DNA of 52,299 nt. Origin: Candidatus Pelagibacter sp. (GTDB taxonomy: Bacteria; Pseudomonadota; Alphaproteobacteria; Paracaedibacterales; CAIOTO01). A program made the position numbers and the translations under genes. Positions within the stretch are counted from its first letter, which is position 1; every line of letters starts with the position of its first letter. Under the pieces are notes generated by a model. That model was given only the letters and a program-made list of their open reading frames with translations. It was not told where the DNA came from and did not search any database. Below are positions 18,384-27,059 of the stretch, piece by piece. The stretch is from the NCBI GenBank assembly GCA_013823725.1, contig PNMQ01000003.1:1-52299 (forward strand), written 5' to 3'.

Positions 18384-20498
18384 ATGAATTTGAACTTCTT
18401 TAAAAAATTGAGTTATCCTCTAAAAAATTTAACAGCAGTAGGTGTTAAAAGGGAAAAGTATTTTCAGAAATTGCTAGGTGGTGATACTCTATTCGATTTG
18501 CTTTGTTTAAAGCCTAATGGAATCGAAAAGCGCGAATATGTTGCAGACTTTACAGAGGCTTGTAACGGAAAATTAGTGACTTTTTCTGCGAAAGTAGAAA
18601 GCTATAAGCAAACTTTTGGGTCAAAAAAAATGTTGATCGTTACGTGTGTTTTGCAAAATAAACAGAAAATAGAACTTGTCTATTTTAACGGATCAAAAGC
18701 AATGATTCAAAAATTGGCACCTATAAATTCTGAAATTGGCATTTCAGGTCAACTGAAGTTTAATAGGCAAAATTTTCAAATTATTCATCCCGACTGGATT
18801 GGTCCGTGTCAACAGATTAATAATTGGGTGGGTATAGAACCTATATATCCTTTAACTTTTGGTTTGAATCAAGCAATACTTCGGTCAGCTATTCGGTCTG
18901 CTTTGCTGCTATTTAATGAATCAATAGAGTTTTTACCAGCTGAATCTTTACCTCTTTTTGATTCATTTTCTTTCATTAATGCATTACAAAAAATGCATCA
19001 TCCACTAAGTCTTTTAGATTTACACTATAAATCTTCACCGATGCTTCGACTGGCATACCAAGAAATGTTTTTAAGAAATTATAGCTTTTGGATATCTAAA
19101 ACTAGGGTGCAAAAAATCATAAGAAATAATGTTAATTTCGAGGATTTGAATCATTTAGAAAAAAAATTCTATGCATTGTTAACTTTTCAGCTTACATCAG
19201 ATCAAGAACGTTGTCTGATAGAGATAAAAAATGATTTTAAAAATAAGGAACAGATGCATCGTCTTGTTCAGGGTGATGTTGGTTCTGGGAAAACTATTGT
19301 GGCGTTCATTGCAGCGTTATCTATTATAGATCTAGGAAAACAAGTTGTTTTTTTAGCTCCAACTGAAATTTTAGCAAAGCAACATTATGAAAATCTAAAA
19401 AAATATACGGATGCCATAGGTGTTCGTATAGAATTACTTACATCCCAGATTAAGACAAAAAACAAACGAGAAATTTTTAACCAATTGAAAGATGGAACGA
19501 TACATTTGTTAATAGGAACTCATGCTGTTTTTCAAAAAGATGTGATTTATCATGACTTAAAATTAGTTATAATTGATGAACAGCACCGTTTTGGTGTCGA
19601 ACAACGTTCTGTCCTTATTCAAAAAGGTGATAATCCCCACGTTCTAAGCATGTCTGCAACACCCATACCACGAACAGTTTTATTGGTTCAATTGGGCGAT
19701 ATGGATGTTTCTGAAATTAAAGAAAAACCTAAAAATAGACCATTGATAACAACTAAAATTATTAATGTCAAAGATTTTGAAAAACTCATTTCTTTTATAG
19801 GTCAAGCCATGAATAGAGATGAAAAAATATTTTGGGTGTGTCCTTTAATTGAAGAATCTGAAACTCTGGATTTAGTCAATTTAAAGGATAGATTATTGAA
19901 TCTACAAATGTATTTTCCTGACAAAGTGACGTGGATACACGGAAAACAATCCTTAGAAGAAAGGCAATGTTCATTTGATGAATTCAGATCTGGTTTAAAG
20001 CCTATAGTCGTTGCTACAACGGTCATTGAAGTTGGTATCGATATTCCAGATGCAACAACCATTATTATTGAAGATCCTCAACGCTTTGGTATTTCACAAT
20101 TGCATCAATTACGCGGCCGCGTTGGTAGAGGTGTTAAAGATTCTTTTTGTTTTCTACTGTATAAGGATAATTTAAGTCAAACATCTTCGCAAAGACTGAA
20201 ACTTATACGTTCCACTCAAGATGGATTTGAACTAGCTGAACAAGATTTAAAAATACGTGGTGGAGGGGATGTTTTAGGTTTAAAACAAACTGGTGTCCCA
20301 ACTTTCAAATTTTTCGATTGCTATTCTGAAGATCAAGAACAAAATGATTTTTATATTCGACTCTTTCGAAGATCAAAAGAAGATGTAGAAAAGTATTTTA
20401 AAAATCAAGATCATACCTTAACTGAAGATAGTCCTATCTTGAATATGGCGAAGATATACGGGTTTTATAACGATATCGATTATAAAAAAACAGGATAG
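18384..20498 (+). CDS. recG: ATP-dependent DNA helicase RecG
   Basis: This replication-fork remodelling and branch-migration helicase has 704 residues. The N-terminal wedge/OB domain precedes the superfamily 2 motifs: LVQGDVGSGKTIVA (motif I), LAPTEILAKQH (Ia), VIIDEQHRFG (II, DEQH), SMSATPIPRT (III) and VVATTVIEVGIDIPDATTIIIEDPQRFGISQLHQLRGRVGRG (V-VI). The LSATPIPRT and QLRGRVGRG forms are typical of RecG. The end is closed by a bidirectional terminator at 20503-20542. Confidence 0.97.
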   Translation: MNLNFFKKLSYPLKNLTAVGVKREKYFQKLLGGDTLFDLLCLKPNGIEKREYVADFTEACNGKLVTFSAKVESYKQTFGSKKMLIVTCVLQNKQKIELVYFNGSKAMIQKLAPINSEIGISGQLKFNRQNFQIIHPDWIGPCQQINNWVGIEPIYPLTFGLNQAILRSAIRSALLLFNESIEFLPAESLPLFDSFSFINALQKMHHPLSLLDLHYKSSPMLRLAYQEMFLRNYSFWISKTRVQKIIRNNVNFEDLNHLEKKFYALLTFQLTSDQERCLIEIKNDFKNKEQMHRLVQGDVGSGKTIVAFIAALSIIDLGKQVVFLAPTEILAKQHYENLKKYTDAIGVRIELLTSQIKTKNKREIFNQLKDGTIHLLIGTHAVFQKDVIYHDLKLVIIDEQHRFGVEQRSVLIQKGDNPHVLSMSATPIPRTVLLVQLGDMDVSEIKEKPKNRPLITTKIINVKDFEKLISFIGQAMNRDEKIFWVCPLIEESETLDLVNLKDRLLNLQMYFPDKVTWIHGKQSLEERQCSFDEFRSGLKPIVVATTVIEVGIDIPDATTIIIEDPQRFGISQLHQLRGRVGRGVKDSFCFLLYKDNLSQTSSQRLKLIRSTQDGFELAEQDLKIRGGGDVLGLKQTGVPTFKFFDCYSEDQEQNDFYIRLFRRSKEDVEKYFKNQDHTLTEDSPILNMAKIYGFYNDIDYKKTG

Positions 20499-20502
20499 AA
20501 AT

Positions 20503-20542
20503 AAAAAATATCCCTTAACAATAAAGTGAAAAGGGATTTTTT
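20503..20542. terminator. Bidirectional terminator between recG and the convergent secreted-protein gene
   Basis: ATCCCTT (20510-20516) pairs with AAGGGAT (20531-20537). An A-run on the left and a T-run on the right mean it can terminate transcription in both directions. Confidence 0.8.
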
Positions 20543-20563
20543 GTAGGTTTAGGAACAGACTAT

Positions 20564-22186
20564 TTAAGTATTATTTTCTAATAAAAGTTTTTTCGAAATT
20601 TCGTAAAAGTCTTGATACATTCTTTTGATGTTTGATTTAATAACTTCAGAAGACACTTGGCCTTTTGAATTTTTTGGAAATATTTCATCATAAACCCATT
20701 CTAATAAACTTACTGTATCTTTCACATATATGTCATATTGAAAATCTTCCTCATATGCTTGAATAGTTCTAATATCTTCAGGATATTCATTGATTTGATC
20801 AACTATATTTTTTGCTATATCTATCAATTGGTTGCAGGTGTATGTTATATCATTGTATGTGATACCATCGCGTACCATATGTTCAGGAAATACGTTTTCT
20901 TTTATTTCTGCCTTTGTCAGTAACCAAAAGTCATGTTGAAATTCAGTTATGTCCTCTGTTTTAAATGCAGAATACTTGAGTGTAATTGGAAGAAATAAGT
21001 ATTGACCAGATGAGATATTGTCGTCACAAACTAAAAATAATTCAAAAAGCTCTGAGCTATTTAGTAATTTAAACTTATTCCCCTGGTCTGTAATCTGAAT
21101 TTTCTCTAATAAAGCAGAGAAAAACTGATTTTGAAGATCTTTAGCGGGATCTGGAAATAGCTCTTTAACAGTTTCTTCATAAGCATGAATTGTGGTTTGG
21201 TGTAACTTAAATTCTGTTGAAATTGCACCATCAGAATTGAGCTTTTCAGGTGTTGTAGACAAGAAAAATTCTGGTAAATCTTGGGTGCTATCAAATGAAT
21301 ATATGTCGCTATTTTCGTGTAAAATATCAAATAATGAACCTTCAATAATCTTTCGTTGATATTCAGGTAAATCCTGGGCTTTTTTATAAATTTCGCCATA
21401 TCTTTCAAACATGGAATATTCTGGGTGATGCAGTAGCTGCGTGTGCCTTCTTATTGAATAGCCTTTCCAATGGGCCACGTCATGTAACAAAAAGAGAGTA
21501 GGGTGTTGGGTTATGTCCGCATGAGGTCCGTTCGTGATATTTAATGGTAACGATACTAAACCTATCGGTTCTGCACAAGCTAACGTCTCTACAAACCGTC
21601 TATAAGCAAGTCCACCAGTACTATTATAAATAAAAGCTACCATAGTACTATCGGCATATTGATTTGAAAAAGTGTATTTTAATAAAAAAGTCTTACATTT
21701 TTCAATGTCTTTCCATTCCTCATCTATTCGTAAATCAATATTTGAAAATACATATTCAGTAAATAGAGATGAAACCAAATGAGGATCAATTAAAAATGAT
21801 AAACGAAGATTTATGGCATTAAAATATTGAAAATTGAGTTGCTTGCTATTATATATTTTAATATCTTGTGTGTAAAAATTTGCAAGTAGATCTCTTTTTT
21901 CAGGCTCGGATTTCAATTTTGATCCAACGTGAGAATATACTTGATCTAATTTTAACCTTAACCCTTCACAATGATCATTTACCGTTAATGCTTGTTCTTT
22001 GTGTTCAGAGAATATGGCTCGCCATTCTTCAATTTGATGATCAACCTTGGGCACTTTTACTTTCGGTATCTCATGTGAAGTCATATCCCAACCTATTGGA
22101 GATATTGATGGATATACTTCTGTTTTAGAAAAAAGAGTAAGTAGTAATAAGTAAAAATTACGTTTTTTATATTTTATTTGATTCAT
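20564..22186 (-). CDS. Exported protein of unknown function with an HxxxH motif
   Basis: I cannot assign this 540-residue protein to a family. The N-terminus has basic residues then a hydrophobic run (FYLLLLTLF), consistent with a signal peptide ending near residue 27. The rest is hydrophilic and appears globular and largely helical. LFLLHDVAHWKGYSIRRHTQLLHH near 231-254 has His235 and His239 in an HxxxH arrangement, a possible metal site. There is no membrane anchor or repeat. It stands alone on the minus strand between recG and prfB, and intergenic DNA on both sides suggests a single-gene unit. A secreted or periplasmic role is inference. Confidence 0.85.
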   Translation of the reverse strand: MNQIKYKKRNFYLLLLTLFSKTEVYPSISPIGWDMTSHEIPKVKVPKVDHQIEEWRAIFSEHKEQALTVNDHCEGLRLKLDQVYSHVGSKLKSEPEKRDLLANFYTQDIKIYNSKQLNFQYFNAINLRLSFLIDPHLVSSLFTEYVFSNIDLRIDEEWKDIEKCKTFLLKYTFSNQYADSTMVAFIYNSTGGLAYRRFVETLACAEPIGLVSLPLNITNGPHADITQHPTLFLLHDVAHWKGYSIRRHTQLLHHPEYSMFERYGEIYKKAQDLPEYQRKIIEGSLFDILHENSDIYSFDSTQDLPEFFLSTTPEKLNSDGAISTEFKLHQTTIHAYEETVKELFPDPAKDLQNQFFSALLEKIQITDQGNKFKLLNSSELFELFLVCDDNISSGQYLFLPITLKYSAFKTEDITEFQHDFWLLTKAEIKENVFPEHMVRDGITYNDITYTCNQLIDIAKNIVDQINEYPEDIRTIQAYEEDFQYDIYVKDTVSLLEWVYDEIFPKNSKGQVSSEVIKSNIKRMYQDFYEISKKLLLENNT

Positions 22187-22317
22187 TATTCGAAATATTA
22201 CTTGTATAAATATAGATTATAATATTATTTCATTTTTAAAATATGTCAATGGAATTTTTGACTTTTAATCATGAATAATCTATTCTTTGTTTAATGTCTT
22301 TTTTTTTTGAGGTTAAT

Positions 22318-23419
22318 GTGAAAGCTCATATTCAGCAACTTGTCGACGAGATGCAAGAATCTTTGGTTTTAATTCGGAGGTTTCTTTGACTATGATGCCG
22401 CATTGAATGAACTAGAATCTATTGGAAAACAGGTTGAAGACCCAGCGTTGTGGGATAAACCTGACAATGCACAAAAAATTTTGAAACGAAGAGACGAATT
22501 ATCTTCTGCTCTCAAATCATATGATGATCTTGTTAATCATCTGAAAGATAACAGAGATTTGCTAGAGATTGCTGAAGAAGAAGCAGATGAAAGTATTATT
22601 GCAGAAGTTGAAGAAGCTTTTTTATCTCTTCACAAATTGATTCAAAAAGCACAGCTTAAGGCGTTATTGTCAGGTGAAGCAGATGCTTGCGACACCTATA
22701 TGGAAATTAATGCTGGTGCTGGTGGAACGGAAGCCCAGGATTGGGCTGAAATGCTTTCTCGTATGTATATGCGCTGGGCAGAAAGCAAAGGCTATAAATT
22801 ACAATTGATCGATGAAAACCCTGGCGATGAAGCTGGAATAAAATCTATCACGTATCAAATATCAGGGCATCAAGCCTACGGATGGTTGAAAAGTGAAAGT
22901 GGTGTTCACCGTTTGGTTCGAATCTCACCATTTGATTCAAATGCTCGCCGCCATACCAGTTTTGCATCTGTTTGGGTGTATCCCGTAATAGATGATAAAA
23001 TTAATATTGTAATTGAAGAAAAAGATTTAAGAATTGATACATACCGTGCATCGGGTGCTGGTGGACAACACGTTAATAAAACGGAAAGCGCCGTTCGTAT
23101 TACTCATCTTCCAACTAATATCGCCGTTCAGTGTCAAACAGATCGTTCACAACATAAAAATAGGGCTAAAGCCTATGAAATGCTGCGTTCTCGTTTGTAT
23201 GAACACGAACTTCAAAAAAAAGCAGAAGCCCAAGCACAGACTGAAAGTCAAAAAGGGGCTATAGGGTGGGGACACCAAATTCGTTCTTATGTACTTCAGC
23301 CTTATCAATTAGTAAAAGATACGCGTACGGGTATGGAAAAAGGAAATGCAGCTGGTGTTTTAGATGGTGATATCGATGATTTCCTAGAAGCTGCTTTGTC
23401 ATTTAAAATTGTGAAGTGA
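22318..23419 (+). CDS. prfB: Peptide chain release factor 2, with +1 programmed frameshift
   Basis: RF2 recognises UGA and UAA stop codons. The first 23 codons run from a GTG at 22318, with GAGG just upstream, to an in-frame TGA at 22387-22389. Reading then shifts +1 at CTT-T to GAC and continues to 23419, giving about 366 residues, the normal RF2 length. The RF2 codon-recognition tripeptide SPF is in [14 protein letters not shown]. The peptidyl-transferase GGQ is in [17 protein letters not shown]. An in-frame ATG at 22294 lacks a Shine-Dalgarno sequence. The gene is followed 3 bp later by holB. Confidence 0.97.
22377..22390 (+). promoter_or_regulatory. RF2 autoregulatory +1 frameshift site
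   Basis: The bases AGG-TTT-CTT-TGA-C form the classic prfB recoding signal: a Shine-Dalgarno-like GGAGG just upstream, the slippery CTT codon, the in-frame UGA and a C after it. Low RF2 slows termination at the UGA and allows the shift that makes full-length RF2. Confidence 0.93.
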
Positions 23420-23422
23420 TGC

Positions 23423-24211
23423 ATGCAAAGTTTTGATCAAGAGTATGAAAAATTAAAAGACTTATTACATGCGCAGCAATCTGCACCTGTATGGCTTATT
23501 GAAGTTGCAGAATCTTTACAAACCCCATTAAGTTTAAAGCTTTTTGTAGACATGTTATTTCAAGATCAGCATTTGCATGGATTTTCACAAGATAAAATTC
23601 AAAATTTAATTACGCAAGGTGTTTGTGGAAATATTTTGTGGATCAAAAAAAATAGTGATAAACAAGAGATAAATCTTGAAGAAGTTGAGTCTGTATTTAA
23701 ATTTGCAAGTCAGAAACCATTCTTTCCGGGCAGAAGAATTATTATTATAGAATATTTTGATGCCTTAAATCGTTTTGCCGTAAATAGTCTTTTGAAATTA
23801 CTAGAAGAACCACCTGCAGAATTATATATATATCTTTTAACCCGAAATATTGGTGAAATTTATCCAACAATTTGTTCAAGATCTAGTTTGTACTATTTTA
23901 ATTCGACAACGCTGTCCACTGATGACTCTTTAGTTGATGAAATGTTGACGTTGCTATCAACATCACCGATAGAAAAAATTCACCAATTCGTGACATCAAA
24001 ATTTGATAAAGATAATAAAAAATCAATCTTCAAACATTTGGACTATTTTTTGTACAAGCTATCGCGCCATATTTTTGAAACGCATCAATCTCATTTATCT
24101 GATCGCTGGCTTGAAGCACAAAAATTTTTAAGAGAAGCAAAAGAAACACATCTTGATCCCATTCATACTTTTGTTTATATCTTTGGTGTTTTAAAAGGCT
24201 TGAAGCCTTAA
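23423..24211 (+). CDS. holB: DNA polymerase III delta' subunit
   Basis: This clamp-loader subunit has 262 residues, shorter than E. coli delta' (334). The diagnostic delta'/gamma-like stretch is present near 100-150: FFPGRRIIIIEYFDALNRFAVNSLLKLLEEPP, then LLTRNIGEIYPTICSRSS, with the SRC-like motif as SRS. The N-terminal P-loop is degenerate, as expected for delta', which does not hydrolyse ATP. It starts 3 bp after the prfB stop, so it is co-transcribed with RF2 rather than with its usual partner tmk. The 3' end overlaps the convergent gene by 4 bp. Confidence 0.88.
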   Translation: MQSFDQEYEKLKDLLHAQQSAPVWLIEVAESLQTPLSLKLFVDMLFQDQHLHGFSQDKIQNLITQGVCGNILWIKKNSDKQEINLEEVESVFKFASQKPFFPGRRIIIIEYFDALNRFAVNSLLKLLEEPPAELYIYLLTRNIGEIYPTICSRSSLYYFNSTTLSTDDSLVDEMLTLLSTSPIEKIHQFVTSKFDKDNKKSIFKHLDYFLYKLSRHIFETHQSHLSDRWLEAQKFLREAKETHLDPIHTFVYIFGVLKGLKP

Positions 24212-25425
24212 ACGCCGTTGTCTTTATTGACAGACGCTTTTATTTCTTCTAATTCGTTTTGGGTGATTTCCATTTCATTCAGGATTTGATCGTCGGTTTT
24301 GCCTTTGGCCATTTTTTTAATATAAAGATCTTTTCTTCCTTCAATTCTTCCTTCAATTTTTCCCTCAGCTTTTCCTTCTTGTCTCTCTACTTCAAAAGCT
24401 GCTTGAAACAAGTCTTTTCGTGTTATATCTTCTCTATATTCTCGTTGCATTTGTGGATTCCATGTTCTGTAATCAAGTCTTTTTAGGGTGTTGTAAATGC
24501 TTTCAGGCATCTTTTTTTTAACAGTGTGCCATTCCTCTACTACTTCATCCACGTAATCTTTAGAATGGTTTAGAATGCTAAGCCACCAATCTAGGGGAGT
24601 AAAATTTTCCTGAGGTGGAAAAAGGGTTCTACCTTTTTCAGCCCTGGGTAATTCAACTTGCACGATCTGCATATAATCAATTTGTTGACCTGAATTTTGA
24701 TCTGTTAAAATGTAATGTTTAGTGAATTGATCTTCAGGCAATGGATGTTGCTTTACGCGTTCGACTAAGGTGTCAACCAAATCAGAAGAGCTTATGCCTC
24801 GAATTCTGTTGGTATCATAGTCCAGAAGTTGTAATGAAATGACAGGTTTTAATTTAAGATACCAGTCTTCTAAATTAAGTTCTTTTTCTGATAACTGTAA
24901 ATGGTATGTGGATGAAGCATAAAATAATACTCGTTCGTCAAACATGAGGTGACGTTTGGCCTGCATTTCAATAATGTAATGAACACCATTTTGTGTTAGA
25001 ACATGTAGATCCATAAAGGTTTGTTTTTCATTAGGCTTTTTAAGAGGTGGAATGGCTACAGGTGCATCTGTAACTGTTTGAACATGGTCTCCTCTAAAGG
25101 CAGGAACAAAAGTATTAAGGAAAGATATAATGATTTCTGGATGATCACCAATAGAAAGCATTTGTTTAAAGGAGGTATCTGTAGTTGCAATTGCATATTC
25201 TTCACCATAAGGGCCACGAGATTCTGAAGTATTTTCTTTTGTTCGAGCTTTCTTTTTTTTAGGTTGAGAAGATGAAGATTGGGTTTCTGATTCTTCTATT
25301 GTAGAAGGTGTTTGTATTCTCTTTTTACTTGTGGTTCCAAAAAATGTTTCTTCGATACCTGATGCGTGAACGAAGTGTAAGGAAAAGGCCAAAAATATTG
25401 AGATTAAGTAAAAAGATTTTTTCAT
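24208..25425 (-). CDS. Exported Rpn-like PD-(D/E)XK nuclease-family protein
   Basis: At 405 residues, this starts with a clear Sec signal peptide (residues 1-21, ending in VHA). A Ser/Thr/Glu-rich linker follows that contains a lysine cluster, PKKKKARTKE at 55-64. Residues about 75-340 match the PD-(D/E)XK nuclease transposase/Rpn family (PF12784). Asp139 in MDLHV and the Glu153-x-Gln155 of IIEMQAKRH are the expected catalytic positions, followed by the usual VLFYASSTYHLQL. The C-terminus has the family's EGK/EGR repeats and a helical end. Family members are normally cytoplasmic recombination-promoting nucleases, so an export signal is unusual. It is a single gene convergent with holB. Confidence 0.87.
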   Translation of the reverse strand: MKKSFYLISIFLAFSLHFVHASGIEETFFGTTSKKRIQTPSTIEESETQSSSSQPKKKKARTKENTSESRGPYGEEYAIATTDTSFKQMLSIGDHPEIIISFLNTFVPAFRGDHVQTVTDAPVAIPPLKKPNEKQTFMDLHVLTQNGVHYIIEMQAKRHLMFDERVLFYASSTYHLQLSEKELNLEDWYLKLKPVISLQLLDYDTNRIRGISSSDLVDTLVERVKQHPLPEDQFTKHYILTDQNSGQQIDYMQIVQVELPRAEKGRTLFPPQENFTPLDWWLSILNHSKDYVDEVVEEWHTVKKKMPESIYNTLKRLDYRTWNPQMQREYREDITRKDLFQAAFEVERQEGKAEGKIEGRIEGRKDLYIKKMAKGKTDDQILNEMEITQNELEEIKASVNKDNGV

Positions 25426-25563
25426 TCATGATACCTTCTTTTCGTTTAAATATATGATATATGTAAATTTCATAAATAACAATATATTTAGTCAATGTGA
25501 AAAATATTGGGAAATGCTTTTGAAGTAAATAACAAAATAACAGAAAAGGTATATTAAAACTAA

Positions 25564-26064
25564 TTAATATAGTAACAACGTATCGTCAATAATGATTTTC
25601 TTATCTTCTATTAAAATTTCAATAACAGAATCTTTATTAAACGGAAGCGTTGCAATTTGTAAGTTAGGCAATTTGATTTCAAAAAAATCTCCTGCACCAT
25701 AATTATAAATGGCGATAACTTTACCACATTCTTCATTGTTGGTATTATAAATTGTGCATTCTTTTAAATCTTCATGATAAAATTCATCCGCATTTGTTTT
25801 AGGTAAATAATCACGCGGAATAAATAGTTCTGTACCTTTTAATGCTTCAGCCATATCTCTGTTAGCAAGACCTTCAAATAAAACATGATAACTATTTTTA
25901 TTAAGATATTTTATTTTAGTTATTTTTAAAAATGGTTTTTGATCCTTTTCAAACAAAGGGGTTCCTCTATTTAATAAAGCTTTATCTTCAAAATAAGATA
26001 GCACGTTAACATATCCATGAATGCCATGGGCCGATTGAATGCGAAGGGCTTTAATAAGTTGCAT
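25564..26064 (-). CDS. rimM: 16S rRNA processing protein RimM
   Basis: This 30S-maturation factor binds ribosomal protein S19. The N-terminal RimM barrel includes IQSAHGIHGYVNVLSYFED (family GxxGwv). The linker and PRC-barrel region holds LFIPRDYLPKTNADEFYHEDLKECTIYN, the classic RimM signature, and then GAGDFFEIKLP and LPFNKDSVIEI. The 166 residues are normal. It stands apart from the usual rpsP-rimM-trmD-rplS operon and is divergent from sdhB. Confidence 0.94.
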   Translation of the reverse strand: MQLIKALRIQSAHGIHGYVNVLSYFEDKALLNRGTPLFEKDQKPFLKITKIKYLNKNSYHVLFEGLANRDMAEALKGTELFIPRDYLPKTNADEFYHEDLKECTIYNTNNEECGKVIAIYNYGAGDFFEIKLPNLQIATLPFNKDSVIEILIEDKKIIIDDTLLLY

Positions 26065-26168
26065 GTGCTACATCTTGTAAACATTTTCATAAAGTTATCA
26101 CAAATTAATTGAATTTTCACGAACAAAAAGACAAACTTAATAAGTGAATATTGTATTCTTATTTTTTT

Positions 26169-26975
26169 ATGGTTCAGCTAACTCTTCCTCAAAATTCTAA
26201 AGTTAAACAAGGTAAGCAGATTTACCATCACTGTGAAGATGGTAAAGAATTACCTGAACAGAGAGTTTTTAAAATATACCGTTATAATCCTGAGCTTAAT
26301 GAAAATCCAACTTATGACACTATAGCTTTTGATGTTAATCAATGTGGCCCTATGGTATTGGATGCATTGCTGTTTATAAAAAATGAAATTGATAGCACCT
26401 TAACGTTTAGAAAATCATGTCGTGAAGGAATTTGTGGAAGCTGCGCCATGAATATAGATGGTGTAAATACCTTGGCATGTACAAAACCTATTTCAGAGAT
26501 AAAAGGTGTTATTAAAATAAATCCTTTACCGCATATGTATGTCATTAAAGATCTTGTTCCAGATTTAAGTGAAGCCTATAAACAATACCAATCCATTCAA
26601 CCCTGGATGCAAAGCATTCAAAAATATTCTTATCGTAATGGCGAAATTAGAGAACGATTGCAAAAACCCGAAGATAGAGAAAAACTTGAAGGTTTATGGG
26701 AATGTATTTTATGTTTTTGTTGCTCTACTAGTTGCCCTAGCTATTGGTGGAACTCTGATAAATATTTAGGGCCAGCTGTTTTATTGCAAAATAATCGTTG
26801 GATAGTAGATTCAAGGGACGATATGAAAGAAGCACGTTTAAAATCTTTAGACGATTCGTTTAAGCTTTATCGTTGTCATACTATTATGAACTGCACTAAT
26901 ACATGTCCAAAAAATTTAAACCCAGCGAAAGCGATCGCTGAAATAAAAAATAACTTATCGCATCTGGGTGCATAA
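26169..26975 (+). CDS. sdhB: Succinate dehydrogenase iron-sulfur subunit
   Basis: This complex II subunit carries the three Fe-S clusters that pass electrons from FAD to quinone. The 2Fe-2S motif is [16 protein letters not shown]...LAC. The 4Fe-4S motif is [17 protein letters not shown], and the 3Fe-4S motif is [18 protein letters not shown] chose the ATG at 26169 rather than a TTG 18 bp earlier; it yields the usual start, and no Shine-Dalgarno sequence decides it. The gene stands alone, away from sdhCDA, and is followed by the repeat-protein gene. Confidence 0.97.
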   Translation: MVQLTLPQNSKVKQGKQIYHHCEDGKELPEQRVFKIYRYNPELNENPTYDTIAFDVNQCGPMVLDALLFIKNEIDSTLTFRKSCREGICGSCAMNIDGVNTLACTKPISEIKGVIKINPLPHMYVIKDLVPDLSEAYKQYQSIQPWMQSIQKYSYRNGEIRERLQKPEDREKLEGLWECILCFCCSTSCPSYWWNSDKYLGPAVLLQNNRWIVDSRDDMKEARLKSLDDSFKLYRCHTIMNCTNTCPKNLNPAKAIAEIKNNLSHLGA

Positions 26976-27019
26976 TTTTTTTTAAAATGTTTACTCTTCT
27001 TTAAGAGATCGTATGAGAA

Positions 27020-27048
27020 GCTGTAAGTATAGTCACTGTATTTACAGC
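27020..27048 (+). promoter_or_regulatory. Hairpin in the 5' leader of the repeat-protein gene
   Basis: GCTGTAAGTA (27020-27029) pairs with TATTTACAGC (27039-27048), ten pairs including one G-T wobble, around a 9-base loop. It ends 11 bp before the ATG of the 817-residue protein. No U-run follows, so it looks like a leader structure rather than a terminator for sdhB. Confidence 0.55.
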
Positions 27049-27059
27049 GTTAATAAAGA

